Source of the DNA: Treponema sp. UBA6852
GTDB lineage: Bacteria > Spirochaetota > Spirochaetia > Treponematales > Treponemataceae
DNA: 64,000 nucleotides
Assembly: GCA_002449305.1 (NCBI GenBank)
Contig: DKDI01000042.1
Span: 1-64,000, forward strand
Reading direction: 5' to 3'
Notes under the pieces: generated by a model
The model's input: the letters and a program-made list of their open reading frames with translations, nothing else
What the model was told of the DNA's origin: nothing
The model's database searches: none
In this document: positions 17,088-25,074 of the stretch, piece by piece
How positions within the stretch are numbered: the stretch's first letter is position 1
Layout of the letters: each line of letters begins with the position of its first letter
Program-made: the position numbers and the translations under genes

Positions 17088-18605
17088 TTATTTTTTACTT
17101 AGTGTTTTGTACTCATCGAATTCTGCAAGCATTTCTGCATCTTTGTTTTTATCAAGAAGGCTTACTACAACAGAAACGAAAAGGCAGATTATAAAGCCAG
17201 GAAGAATTTCATAGATGTTGAAAATTCCGCCGGACATATTGTGCCAAAGGACAACCGTGATTCCGCCTGCAACAAGTCCTGCTATTGCGCCTTTATTTGT
17301 CATTCCGCGCCAGAACAACGCAAGCAGAACAAGCGGTCCGAATGTTGCGCCGAATCCAGCCCAGGCATAGCTTACAAGTCCGAAGATTGAGCTTTCTGGA
17401 TTCAAGGAAAGGAAAAATGCAACTGCCGCTATTGCAAAAACCGTTATGCGTCCGACATTCAGCACAGATTTTTCATCCGCATCTTTTTTTATAATTCCTT
17501 TGAAGAAATCTCGGCTTACTGCGCTTGCTGCTGAAAGAAGCTGGCTGTCTGCTGTGCTCATTGAAGCTGCAAGAATTGCGCAAAGGAAAATTCCTGCTAT
17601 AAATGCCGGATACATTTTAAGCATTGTTTCGCTGAAAACTGTTTCGGCTGCGGCTCCAGAAAGAAGCTTTGGCATAAGATATGCAGTTCCAAGCGTTCCG
17701 ATTATAAAAGTTCCGATGTATGAAATTATCATCCAGACTGTTCCGATTCTGCGGGCTTTTGTAAGTTCTTCTTCTGAACGGATTCCCATAAAGCGTACAA
17801 TTATGTGAGGCATTCCAAAATATCCAAGTCCCCAGGCAAGAGCTGAAACAATGGAACTTGCGCTGTAGTTTTTGTTTGCTGTGAATTTTGCAAGCATTTC
17901 CGCGCCGAATTCTCCGTTCATGGCTTTTTCACTGAAATCCGCTGCTTTTGCAAATGCTTCTGCCGGTCCTCCGAGCGCAAAAACTGCAATCAGTGAAGAA
18001 ACAACAAACGCCACAAAAATCAAAAGTCCCTGTATAAAATCTGTTGTGCAGACCGCAAAGTATCCGCCCATAATCGTATATGAAAGGATTACGACAAGTC
18101 CGATTACAAGCCCTGCATGATAAGGAAGATTGAATACAGAATTGAAAAGTTTTGCGCAGGCTACAAATCCTGAAGCTGTGTAAATAGTAAAGAAAAGAAC
18201 AATGAAAATAACAGAAACAAGTGAAAGAAGGTGAGTCTTGTCTTTAAAGCGATTTGTAAAAAATTCTGGAATCGTTATGGAATCTCCAAAAGCTATTGTG
18301 CAGCGGCGAAGCGGTTTTGCAACAAAAAGCCAGTTCAAGTAAGTTCCTGCAATAAGTCCAATTGCAGTCCAGAATGTTTCCTTGATTCCTCCAAGATAGC
18401 AAAGTCCGGGAAGTCCCATTAAAAGCCATGCTGAAGAGTCAGAGGCTTCTGCGCTTAATGCCGTAACCCAAGGCCCGAGTTTTCTTCCGCCCAAAAAGAA
18501 GTCAGAAGAACTGTTGTTTTTCTTTGCGTTCCTAAGTCCAATGTAAACCATAAAGCCAAGGTACAATGCAAAGGCTATGATTTTTGCAATCATTTGTGAT
18601 GTCAT
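17088..18605 (-). CDS. putP: Sodium/proline symporter PutP
   Basis: A sodium:solute symporter of 505 residues with about 13 membrane segments. SSS-family signatures visible include SAEASDSSAWLLMGLPG near 46-62 (the PutP sodium-site region), the central GGYFAVCTTDFIQG loop near 184-197 and ASMSTADSQLLSAASAVSRD near 348-367. The segment similarity is to PutP rather than to sugar or pantothenate carriers. The ATG at 18605 is chosen over an upstream in-frame codon because GGAG lies 6 bases before it. It is a single-gene unit with its own terminator. Confidence 0.88.
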   Translation of the reverse strand: MTSQMIAKIIAFALYLGFMVYIGLRNAKKNNSSSDFFLGGRKLGPWVTALSAEASDSSAWLLMGLPGLCYLGGIKETFWTAIGLIAGTYLNWLFVAKPLRRCTIAFGDSITIPEFFTNRFKDKTHLLSLVSVIFIVLFFTIYTASGFVACAKLFNSVFNLPYHAGLVIGLVVILSYTIMGGYFAVCTTDFIQGLLIFVAFVVSSLIAVFALGGPAEAFAKAADFSEKAMNGEFGAEMLAKFTANKNYSASSIVSALAWGLGYFGMPHIIVRFMGIRSEEELTKARRIGTVWMIISYIGTFIIGTLGTAYLMPKLLSGAAAETVFSETMLKMYPAFIAGIFLCAILAASMSTADSQLLSAASAVSRDFFKGIIKKDADEKSVLNVGRITVFAIAAVAFFLSLNPESSIFGLVSYAWAGFGATFGPLVLLALFWRGMTNKGAIAGLVAGGITVVLWHNMSGGIFNIYEILPGFIICLFVSVVVSLLDKNKDAEMLAEFDEYKTLSKK

Positions 18606-18895
18606 AAGTGCTCCAAATTTAAATATATGCAATTTTAGTGCATAAATATGATGTTTTCAACAGGAAGATTCGCCGGCATTGCAACGCTTTTGTTATAAGG
18701 TCGAATGTCGAGTTTTAATAAAACAGCTACTAAACAATTATTCCTATGCTAACAAGGCTGTAATTGCCGTGCTTGACACGGCAATCTTGCTAAAAAAAGA
18801 GCAAGAGATTATCGGGTCAAGCCCGATAATGACACTAAAATTTAAAACTCGAAATTGAGCCTTTTATTTTATGCGATAAAAAACACGCTAAATTC
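18606..18895. other. Repeat-rich spacer between putP and the carbohydrate locus
   Basis: No gene is visible. The segment holds the 84-bp element (18693-18776), the completion of its palindrome (CCGTGCTTGACACGGCAATC), a second unit (GATTATCGGGTCAAGCCCGATAATGACA, about 18806-18833) and a tail fragment near 18846-18860. Confidence 0.75.
18693..18776 (-). repeat. Long dispersed repeat, copy B (inverted relative to 58624-58707)
   Basis: About 84 bases match the reverse complement of 58624-58707 with roughly eight differences by eye, including CTATGCTAACAAGGCTGT and GGTCGAATG. One end runs into a palindrome of the general family. Confidence 0.85.
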
Positions 18896-18909
18896 TAAAA
18901 ACGTTTCCA
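18896..18909. promoter_or_regulatory. Upstream LacI-type operator (O2)
   Basis: TAAAAACGTTTCCA matches 12 of 14 positions of the palindrome at 19013-19026. The two sites are 117 bp apart, about eleven helical turns, which would favour DNA looping by a tetrameric or bivalent repressor. Confidence 0.55.
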
Positions 18910-18977
18910 TGAAAATATAATAAAACGCCATGGAAAATAAAATGAAATTCATTCAAATAAAAGTTTTGAAAAAAAAA

Positions 18978-19005
18978 TTGACAATATTTTTATAATGTGT
19001 ATACT
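18978..19005 (+). promoter_or_regulatory. Promoter of the sugar ABC transporter operon
   Basis: TTGACA at 18978-18983, a 16-base spacer and TATACT at 19000-19005. Transcription would start near 19012, directly before the operator. Confidence 0.85.
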
Positions 19006-19012
19006 GAAATTA

Positions 19013-19026
19013 TGGAAACGTTTCCA
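19013..19026. promoter_or_regulatory. LacI-type operator (O1)
   Basis: TGGAAACGTTTCCA is a perfect 14-base palindrome with the central CG typical of LacI/CcpA-family sites. It covers +2 to +15 of the predicted transcript. The LacI-type gene at 22336 is the obvious candidate regulator. Confidence 0.85.
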
Positions 19027-19075
19027 CGTTCCATGCTATGTATTTCATTGTTTTGGATTTTTTTAGGAGGAAAAA

Positions 19076-20407
19076 ATGAAAAAATTTATTAAAGTTGCAG
19101 CAGCTGTTGCTATGGCGGCATCTTCTGCTTTTATGCTTGCTTCATGCGGTGGAAAAAAACAGCTTACAGTTCGCTACTTGAACTTTAAGCCGGAAGTTGC
19201 AGGTGTTTACCAGGAACTTGCAGACGAGTATGAGAAAGAAACTGGTGTAAAAGTTGTTGTTGAGACAGCGGCCAACAATTCCTATGAACAAACTCTTATG
19301 TCAAAAATGTCAACAAAAGAAGCTCCAACTCTTTTCCAGATTAACGGACCACGCGGATACGCAAACTGGAAATCATATTGCGCAGATCTTTCAAACACAG
19401 AAATCTACAAGCATCTTTCAGACAAATCTTTGGCTGTAACTTCTGGAAAAGGTGTTTACGGTGTTCCTTATGTTGTAGAAGGCTACGGAATCATTTACAA
19501 CAAGGCTATCACAGACAAATACTTTGCTCTTTCAAACAAGGCAGTTCCATATTCAAGCATGGAAGAAGTAAACAACTTTGCAAAACTCAAGGCTGTTGCT
19601 GACGATATGCAGAAGAACGCAAAAGTTCTTGGAATTGACGGTGTTTTTGCTTCTACATCATTGAAAGCCGGCGAAGACTGGAGATGGCAGACTCACCTTG
19701 CAAACCTTCCAGTTTACTATGAATTCAAGAACAACAACATTGATCTTGCTTCTGATGCAACAAAGAAAATCAAGTTCCAGTACGGAAAAGAATTCCAGAA
19801 CATTCTTGACCTTTACTTGAACGATTCTACTGTTGACCGCAAGGCTGTTGGAACAAAAACAGTTACAGATTCTATGTCTGAATTTGCTCTTGAAAAATGC
19901 GCAATGGTTCAGAACGGAAACTGGGCTTGGGGACAGGTTGCCGGTGTTTCAGGAAACAAAGTTCTTCCAGAAAATGTAAAATATCTTCCAATCTACACAG
20001 GTGTTGAAGGCGAAGAATCACAGGGCTTGTGCATTGGAACAGAAAACTTCTATTGTATCAACGCAAAAGCTTCAGCAGAAGAGCAGAAAGCTACAGCAGA
20101 TTTCGTTTACTGGCTCTATTCAAGCGACTTTGGAAAGGACTATGTAACAAACAAACTCGGATTCATTGCTCCGTTTGACACATTCTCTGACAGCGAACGC
20201 CCAACAGACCCACTTGCAGTTGAAATCAGCAAATGGATGAGCAAGCCTGGAATTACATCTGTTGCATGGAACTTCACATTGTTCCCTTCACAGACATTCA
20301 AAGACAACTTCGGAGCTTCTTTGCTTAGATATGCACAGGGCTCAAAGAGCTGGGACGATGTTGCAGCTGATGTTGTTTCTACATGGGAAAAAGAATCTAA
20401 TATGTAG
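19076..20407 (+). CDS. Sugar ABC transporter substrate-binding lipoprotein (family 1)
   Basis: A 443-residue extracytoplasmic sugar receptor. The lipoprotein signal ends at LASC (Cys 24). The body fits family-1 solute-binding proteins, with a YGVPYVVEGYGIIYNKAIT stretch near 121-139 and a GNWAWGQV stretch near 280. Such receptors bind oligosaccharides; the neighbouring malQ and GH9 genes point to a glucan, but the ligand is not determined. AGGAGG precedes the ATG. Codons end in C far more often than in the neighbours (AAC, TTC, TAC), as expected for a highly expressed gene. A 140-base spacer with two hairpins separates it from the permeases. Confidence 0.93.
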   Translation: MKKFIKVAAAVAMAASSAFMLASCGGKKQLTVRYLNFKPEVAGVYQELADEYEKETGVKVVVETAANNSYEQTLMSKMSTKEAPTLFQINGPRGYANWKSYCADLSNTEIYKHLSDKSLAVTSGKGVYGVPYVVEGYGIIYNKAITDKYFALSNKAVPYSSMEEVNNFAKLKAVADDMQKNAKVLGIDGVFASTSLKAGEDWRWQTHLANLPVYYEFKNNNIDLASDATKKIKFQYGKEFQNILDLYLNDSTVDRKAVGTKTVTDSMSEFALEKCAMVQNGNWAWGQVAGVSGNKVLPENVKYLPIYTGVEGEESQGLCIGTENFYCINAKASAEEQKATADFVYWLYSSDFGKDYVTNKLGFIAPFDTFSDSERPTDPLAVEISKWMSKPGITSVAWNFTLFPSQTFKDNFGASLLRYAQGSKSWDDVAADVVSTWEKESNM

Positions 20408-20413
20408 AATTTT

Positions 20414-20520
20414 CGCGGACTCTGAAAAAGATTCCGCGTGTCTTTCACAGTCCTTCATTAGTTAAAAATATATTTGTTCCTGCGGTGGAGCTTATCATGC
20501 AATTGGTTTTGCCGCAGGAA
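20414..20520 (+). promoter_or_regulatory. Two intercistronic hairpins after the receptor gene
   Basis: A CGCGGA/TCCGCG stem (20414-20438) is followed by TGTCTTT and looks like a weak terminator. A second perfect 9-bp stem TTCCTGCGG/CCGCAGGAA (20477-20520) follows. Such elements commonly keep the receptor more abundant than its permeases by partial termination and 3'-end protection. Confidence 0.65.
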
Positions 20521-20547
20521 TGCCTTTCAATTCTTCAGAGGTGAAAA

Positions 20548-21396
20548 ATGAAAAAACCATTGGCGGGGTATTTCCCTATATTTCTTTTGCCAACTTTGCT
20601 GGCATTTGCAATGTTTTTCGTGATTCCTTTTTTAATGGGAATCGGACTTTCTTTCACGGACTTTCCTACTGTTACAGATGCTACTTGGGTTGGCTTTGCG
20701 AACTATGTCAAGGCTTTTACCGCAGACAATGAATTTATTCACGCCTTGGGATTTACTTCATTATTCACTGTTGTTTCAATTGTAACTGTAAATGTTTTTG
20801 CATTCAGTCTTGCGGTTCTTCTTACAAGGGAACTTAAGGGAGTTGCGATTTTCCGCTCGATTTTCTTTATGCCGAACTTAATTGGCGGAATCGTTTTGGG
20901 ATATATTTGGAATCTTCTTATAAACGGTGTTCTTTCGAATTTTGGAATGGACATAACTTTTAAGACACAGTTTGGTTTTTGGGGACTTGTAATTCTTACA
21001 AACTGGCAGCTTATCGGATACATGATGGTAATTTATATTGCCGGACTTCAGAATATTCCGAATGATTTGATTGAGGCCGCCCAGATTGACGGAGCTTCTC
21101 CAATGACTGTTCTTTTTAAGATAAAAATTCCTATGGTAATGCCTTCAATTACAATTTGTACATTCCTTACGCTTACAAACACTTTCAAAATGTTTGACCA
21201 GAACTTGGCATTGACAGCTGGCGCTCCAGAAAAAACAACGGAGATGCTCGCTTTGAATATATATAACGCTTTCTACGGACGCAATATGCACTGGCACGGA
21301 GTAGGACAGGCTAAGGCTGTTGTTTTCTTTATCATCGTTGCGGCTATTGCATTTATTCAGCTTAAACTTACAAACCAGAAGGAGGTTGAACAATGA
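20548..21396 (+). CDS. Sugar ABC transporter permease (MalF-type)
   Basis: A 282-residue inner-membrane permease with six membrane segments and the EAA loop EAAQIDGASPMTVLFKIKIP near 172-191. Length and arrangement fit the CUT1 family permeases that pair with family-1 receptors. It overlaps the second permease by 4 bases. No ATPase gene is in the operon; CUT1 importers often share a MsmK-type ATPase encoded elsewhere. Confidence 0.92.
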   Translation: MKKPLAGYFPIFLLPTLLAFAMFFVIPFLMGIGLSFTDFPTVTDATWVGFANYVKAFTADNEFIHALGFTSLFTVVSIVTVNVFAFSLAVLLTRELKGVAIFRSIFFMPNLIGGIVLGYIWNLLINGVLSNFGMDITFKTQFGFWGLVILTNWQLIGYMMVIYIAGLQNIPNDLIEAAQIDGASPMTVLFKIKIPMVMPSITICTFLTLTNTFKMFDQNLALTAGAPEKTTEMLALNIYNAFYGRNMHWHGVGQAKAVVFFIIVAAIAFIQLKLTNQKEVEQ

Positions 21397-22238
21397 CACT
21401 TTCAAAGCAGAAGACCTGCAGCAATACAATAGCTTTTGTTTTTCTTTGCTTGCTTTCGGCTATATTTTTAATTCCGATTTTGCTTGTTTTGCTCAACTCC
21501 TTTAAGTCTCGCCTTTATATTTCAAGTTCGCCGTTTGCAATGCCGAACTCAGAGACTTTTGTTGGTTTTGAAAATTACCTGAACGGGCTTTCGTCTTCGG
21601 GATTCTTTATTTCGTTTGTCCGTTCTGTGTGGGTTTCAATTGCTTCTGTCCTTGTGATTATTGTCTGCACGTCGATGGCTTCCTGGTTCATTGTCCGTGT
21701 AAAAAATAAATTCACAAAGGCAATTTATTTCCTGTTTGCATTCAGCATGATTGTTCCGTTCCAGATGGTTATGTACACAATGACTTTCGTTGTAAACAGA
21801 ATCAGCTTTGACAACGTTTTTGGAATTGTCTTCGTTTACCTTGGATTTGGAGCCGGACTTTCTGTGTTTATGTTTACAGGATTTGTAAAGGCTGTTCCGC
21901 TTGAAATTGAGGAAGCTGCTGAAATTGACGGCTGTAATCCTCTTCAGACATTCTTCCTTGTTGTTTTCCCGATTCTAAAGCCTACTATTATTACGGTTTC
22001 AATTTTGAATTCGATGTGGGTTTGGAACGACTATTTGCTTCCTTATCTTATTTTAGGAACTGACCACAAAACTGTTCCTGTTGCCATTCAAATTGCAATG
22101 CAGGGAGCTTACGGCGCAACTGACTACGGCGGATTCATGGCGATGCTTGTTCTTGCGATTATTCCGATTGTAATTTTCTACATTGCTTCGCAGAAATACA
22201 TTATAAAAGGCGTAATTTCCGGGGCGGTAAAAGGCTAA
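21393..22238 (+). CDS. Sugar ABC transporter permease (MalG-type)
   Basis: The partner permease, 281 residues, six membrane segments, with the EAA loop EEAAEIDGCNPLQTFFLVVFP near 171-190. Translation is coupled to the first permease by the ATGA overlap. The gene is followed by a short GC-rich hairpin with a T run. Confidence 0.92.
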   Translation: MTLSKQKTCSNTIAFVFLCLLSAIFLIPILLVLLNSFKSRLYISSSPFAMPNSETFVGFENYLNGLSSSGFFISFVRSVWVSIASVLVIIVCTSMASWFIVRVKNKFTKAIYFLFAFSMIVPFQMVMYTMTFVVNRISFDNVFGIVFVYLGFGAGLSVFMFTGFVKAVPLEIEEAAEIDGCNPLQTFFLVVFPILKPTIITVSILNSMWVWNDYLLPYLILGTDHKTVPVAIQIAMQGAYGATDYGGFMAMLVLAIIPIVIFYIASQKYIIKGVISGAVKG

Positions 22239-22256
22239 GGACACATTCAATCTTAA

Positions 22257-22277
22257 GGGCGGATTTTCCGCTCTTTT
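22257..22277 (+). terminator. Probable terminator after the permease genes
   Basis: GGGCGGA and TCCGCTC pair (one G-T) around a TT loop and are followed by TTTT. The short T run suggests partial read-through into the regulator gene. Confidence 0.6.
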
Positions 22278-22335
22278 GCCGTATTGTTTGTTTTAAGGTA
22301 AAACAGTTTATTTAAAAAATGCAGGAAGGTTTTAT

Positions 22336-23373
22336 ATGACAATCAAGGATATTGCTAGAGAATGTGGCTGCGCCGTTGGAACTGTTTCGCGCGTTTTAAA
22401 TAATCAGGCTTATGTAAGCGATGAAATGCGCAAAAAAGTTCTGGAAGTTGTAAACAAGCATGATTTTGTTCTTAACAAAAATGCAAAGGAGCTTAAATCC
22501 CGCGGAAGCAAGACAATTGTGATTATTGTAAAAGGAACAAACAATATGCTTTTTTACAATATCCTTGAGCTTATGCAAAAGCGGATTGAAAAACTTCCAT
22601 ATAATGCAAGCGTTGTTATTCTTGATGAATATGACAATAAGATTGTCGGTGAATACAGCAACGAAGCCCAGTGCGCCTTGAACATTTACTATGAAAAAAA
22701 ACCGCTTGGCTTTGTCTTTTTAGGCGGAAACCCAGAACGGTTCAGCGAGGACTTTAAAAAAATAAAAGTTCCTTGCATTCTTATTACGACCAAGCCAAAA
22801 AGAGAAGGGTTTGAAAATCTTTCAAGTGTAAGCACAGACGAATTTCAGGCTTCGCTTTATGTTGCCCGGTATTTTGTAAAGCACGGACACACAAAAATCG
22901 GAGTAATTGGCGGCGACTTTGAAAGTTCTGAAACTTCTAAAAACCGCTACGACGGATTTATTGAAGGCCTTGAACTTGCCGGACTTGATTTTGACTTTGA
23001 AAAATCTTACGTTACAACACGCTACAGTTTTGAAGGCGGAGCTTCTGCGGCGGAAGAGCTTATAAAAAAGTTTCCTGACTTAACTGCGGTTTTTTGTATG
23101 TCCGATGTTATGGCGATTGGCGCGTGCAGAAAACTTAAGCAGCTTGGCTATTCAATTCCCGAAGATATTTCTATAATTGGATTTGACGGACTTTCCATTG
23201 CGGATTTTTATTGTCCTAGAATTACAACTATAAAGCAGTCGAACGAAGATCTGGCTATACAAGGTCTTAAAACTTTTATAGACTGCGTTGAAAAGAAAGC
23301 TCCGGCAGTTCATAAGATTATTCCTTTTGAATTTGTCGAAGGCGAAACAGTGAAATCAATTGTAAATAAATAA
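22336..23373 (+). CDS. LacI-family transcriptional regulator
   Basis: A 345-residue repressor. Residues 1-50 form the LacI helix-turn-helix and hinge (TIKDIARECGCAVGTVSRVLN at 2-22), followed by a periplasmic-binding-protein-like sugar-binding domain with a GFVFLGGNPE strand near 122 and the FDGLSIADF segment near 285. AGGAAGG precedes the ATG. The palindrome at 19013-19026 and its near copy at 18896 match the symmetry of LacI-family sites, so this protein probably represses the transporter operon and responds to a glucan-derived sugar. A CcpA-like global role is less likely given its location. Confidence 0.9.
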   Translation: MTIKDIARECGCAVGTVSRVLNNQAYVSDEMRKKVLEVVNKHDFVLNKNAKELKSRGSKTIVIIVKGTNNMLFYNILELMQKRIEKLPYNASVVILDEYDNKIVGEYSNEAQCALNIYYEKKPLGFVFLGGNPERFSEDFKKIKVPCILITTKPKREGFENLSSVSTDEFQASLYVARYFVKHGHTKIGVIGGDFESSETSKNRYDGFIEGLELAGLDFDFEKSYVTTRYSFEGGASAAEELIKKFPDLTAVFCMSDVMAIGACRKLKQLGYSIPEDISIIGFDGLSIADFYCPRITTIKQSNEDLAIQGLKTFIDCVEKKAPAVHKIIPFEFVEGETVKSIVNK

Positions 23374-23396
23374 CTTCAATATTTACGAGGAAATAT

Positions 23397-24881
23397 ATGT
23401 TGAACAAACGTGCTTGCGGTGTGCTGATGCACATTTCATCTTTGCCTGGAAAAACAGGAATTGGAACAATGGGCAAAAATGCCTATGACTTTGTTGATTA
23501 CTTAAAAAGCGCAGACCAAAAGTACTGGCAGATTCTTCCGGTTTGCCCTACAAGCTATGGAGATTCACCTTACCAAAGCTTTTCTACTTTTGCCGGAAAT
23601 CCTTATTTTATTGATTTTGATTTTTTGGCGGAACAGGGATTTTTGCAGAAATCCGACTATGAAAATGTAAACTGGGGCGGCAATGAGCGCTATGTGGACT
23701 ACGGAACGCTTTACATTGAGCGGCATAAAGTTTTTTCAATAATTCAGAAAAATTTCAATAAAAATATTCCATCTGACTTTGATTCTTTCTGCGCTGAAAA
23801 TGCGTTTTGGCTTGAAGACTATTCCCTTTTTATGGCGATAAAAGATGCTCACGGCGGAATTGCATTTGATTTTTGGGAAGAAGACATTCGATGCAGAAAG
23901 CCAGATGCTCTTGATTCTTGGAAAAAGAAATCCGCAGAACGTATGCAATATTATAAAATGCTTCAGTATTTCTTTTTTAAGCAGTGGTATGCCCTTAAAA
24001 AATATGCGAATGAAAAAGGAATAAAGATTATAGGCGACATTCCGATTTATGTTGCGGCGGACAGTTCCGATGTCTGGTCAAATCCAAGCCAGTTTATGCT
24101 TGACGAAAACTACAAACCGGTTGAAGTTGCAGGCTGTCCTCCAGATGGATTTTCTGCGGATGGTCAGCTTTGGGGAAATCCTGTATACAACTGGGAATAC
24201 ATGAAGCAGACTGATTATGCCTGGTGGAAAAAGCGTCTTGAAAAAAGCATGGCGATTTATGATGTTATCAGAATTGACCATTTCCGCGGATTCGATTCTT
24301 TCTATTGTATTCCTTATGGCTCTACAAATGCAAAAGTTGGCGTTTGGCGTCAGGGACCTGGAATGGATTTGTTCAATTCGCTTAAAAAGCAATTTGGCGA
24401 AATGCCTGTTATTGCTGAAGACCTCGGATTTCTTACAGACAGCGTAAAGCAGCTTTTAAAGGATTCAGGGTTCCCTGGAATGAAAGTTCTTCAGTTTGCA
24501 TTTGATTCGCGCGAAACAAGCGACTATATTCCTTACCGCTACACACAGAACTGCGTTGTTTACACAGGAACTCACGACAACGACACAATTCTTGGCTGGA
24601 CAGAAACAGCTTCTAAAAAAGACGTGGAAAATGCCAAGGAGTATCTTCGTGTAAAAGAAAACCGTGAAGTTGTAAAAGAAATGATGATTGCGGCAATGTC
24701 GAGCGTTGCAAATACTTGCATTCTTACTATGCAGGATTTGATTGGACTTGGCAAAGAAGCCCGCATGAATATTCCGTCAACAGTTGGAAACAACTGGAAA
24801 TGGCGCGCAACAAAAGAGCAGTTTTCAGAAGATGCCAAGAATTTCCTTGCGCATTTTACACATCTATACGGAAGAGCTTAG
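23397..24881 (+). CDS. malQ: 4-alpha-glucanotransferase (GH77 amylomaltase)
   Basis: Transfers alpha-1,4-glucan segments between malto-oligosaccharides and releases glucose in the cytosol. GH77 landmarks are present: the substrate-site DSPYQSFSTFAGNPY near 45-59, the nucleophile region RIDHFRGFD near 291-299, the acid/base region IAEDLGFLT near 340-348, and the GTHDNDT motif near 390-396. The 494-residue length is typical. No signal peptide. GAGG precedes the ATG. It indicates that maltodextrins are at least one sugar handled by this locus, although the next gene is a cellulase. Confidence 0.94.
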   Translation: MLNKRACGVLMHISSLPGKTGIGTMGKNAYDFVDYLKSADQKYWQILPVCPTSYGDSPYQSFSTFAGNPYFIDFDFLAEQGFLQKSDYENVNWGGNERYVDYGTLYIERHKVFSIIQKNFNKNIPSDFDSFCAENAFWLEDYSLFMAIKDAHGGIAFDFWEEDIRCRKPDALDSWKKKSAERMQYYKMLQYFFFKQWYALKKYANEKGIKIIGDIPIYVAADSSDVWSNPSQFMLDENYKPVEVAGCPPDGFSADGQLWGNPVYNWEYMKQTDYAWWKKRLEKSMAIYDVIRIDHFRGFDSFYCIPYGSTNAKVGVWRQGPGMDLFNSLKKQFGEMPVIAEDLGFLTDSVKQLLKDSGFPGMKVLQFAFDSRETSDYIPYRYTQNCVVYTGTHDNDTILGWTETASKKDVENAKEYLRVKENREVVKEMMIAAMSSVANTCILTMQDLIGLGKEARMNIPSTVGNNWKWRATKEQFSEDAKNFLAHFTHLYGRA

Positions 24882-24900
24882 CTTGGTAAAATGTAGATAT

Positions 24901-24939
24901 TCCCTGTGCAGAACTTAAATTTTGCATGGGGATTTTTTT
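24901..24939 (+). terminator. Rho-independent terminator after malQ
   Basis: A 10-bp stem (TCCCTGTGCA with TGCATGGGGA, two G-T pairs) with an A/T loop is followed by seven T. It separates malQ from the cellulase gene. Confidence 0.85.
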
Positions 24940-25074
24940 ACACATAATGTCAAAATTTTATTAAGCATTTATATAAATTTTATTAAATTTATATTTCAGA
25001 CCTTTCTAATTTGCAAAAAGCGGATTATAATCTATTTCGAGTGTCAAATCAGCTTATATTTCATAGGAGTTTTT

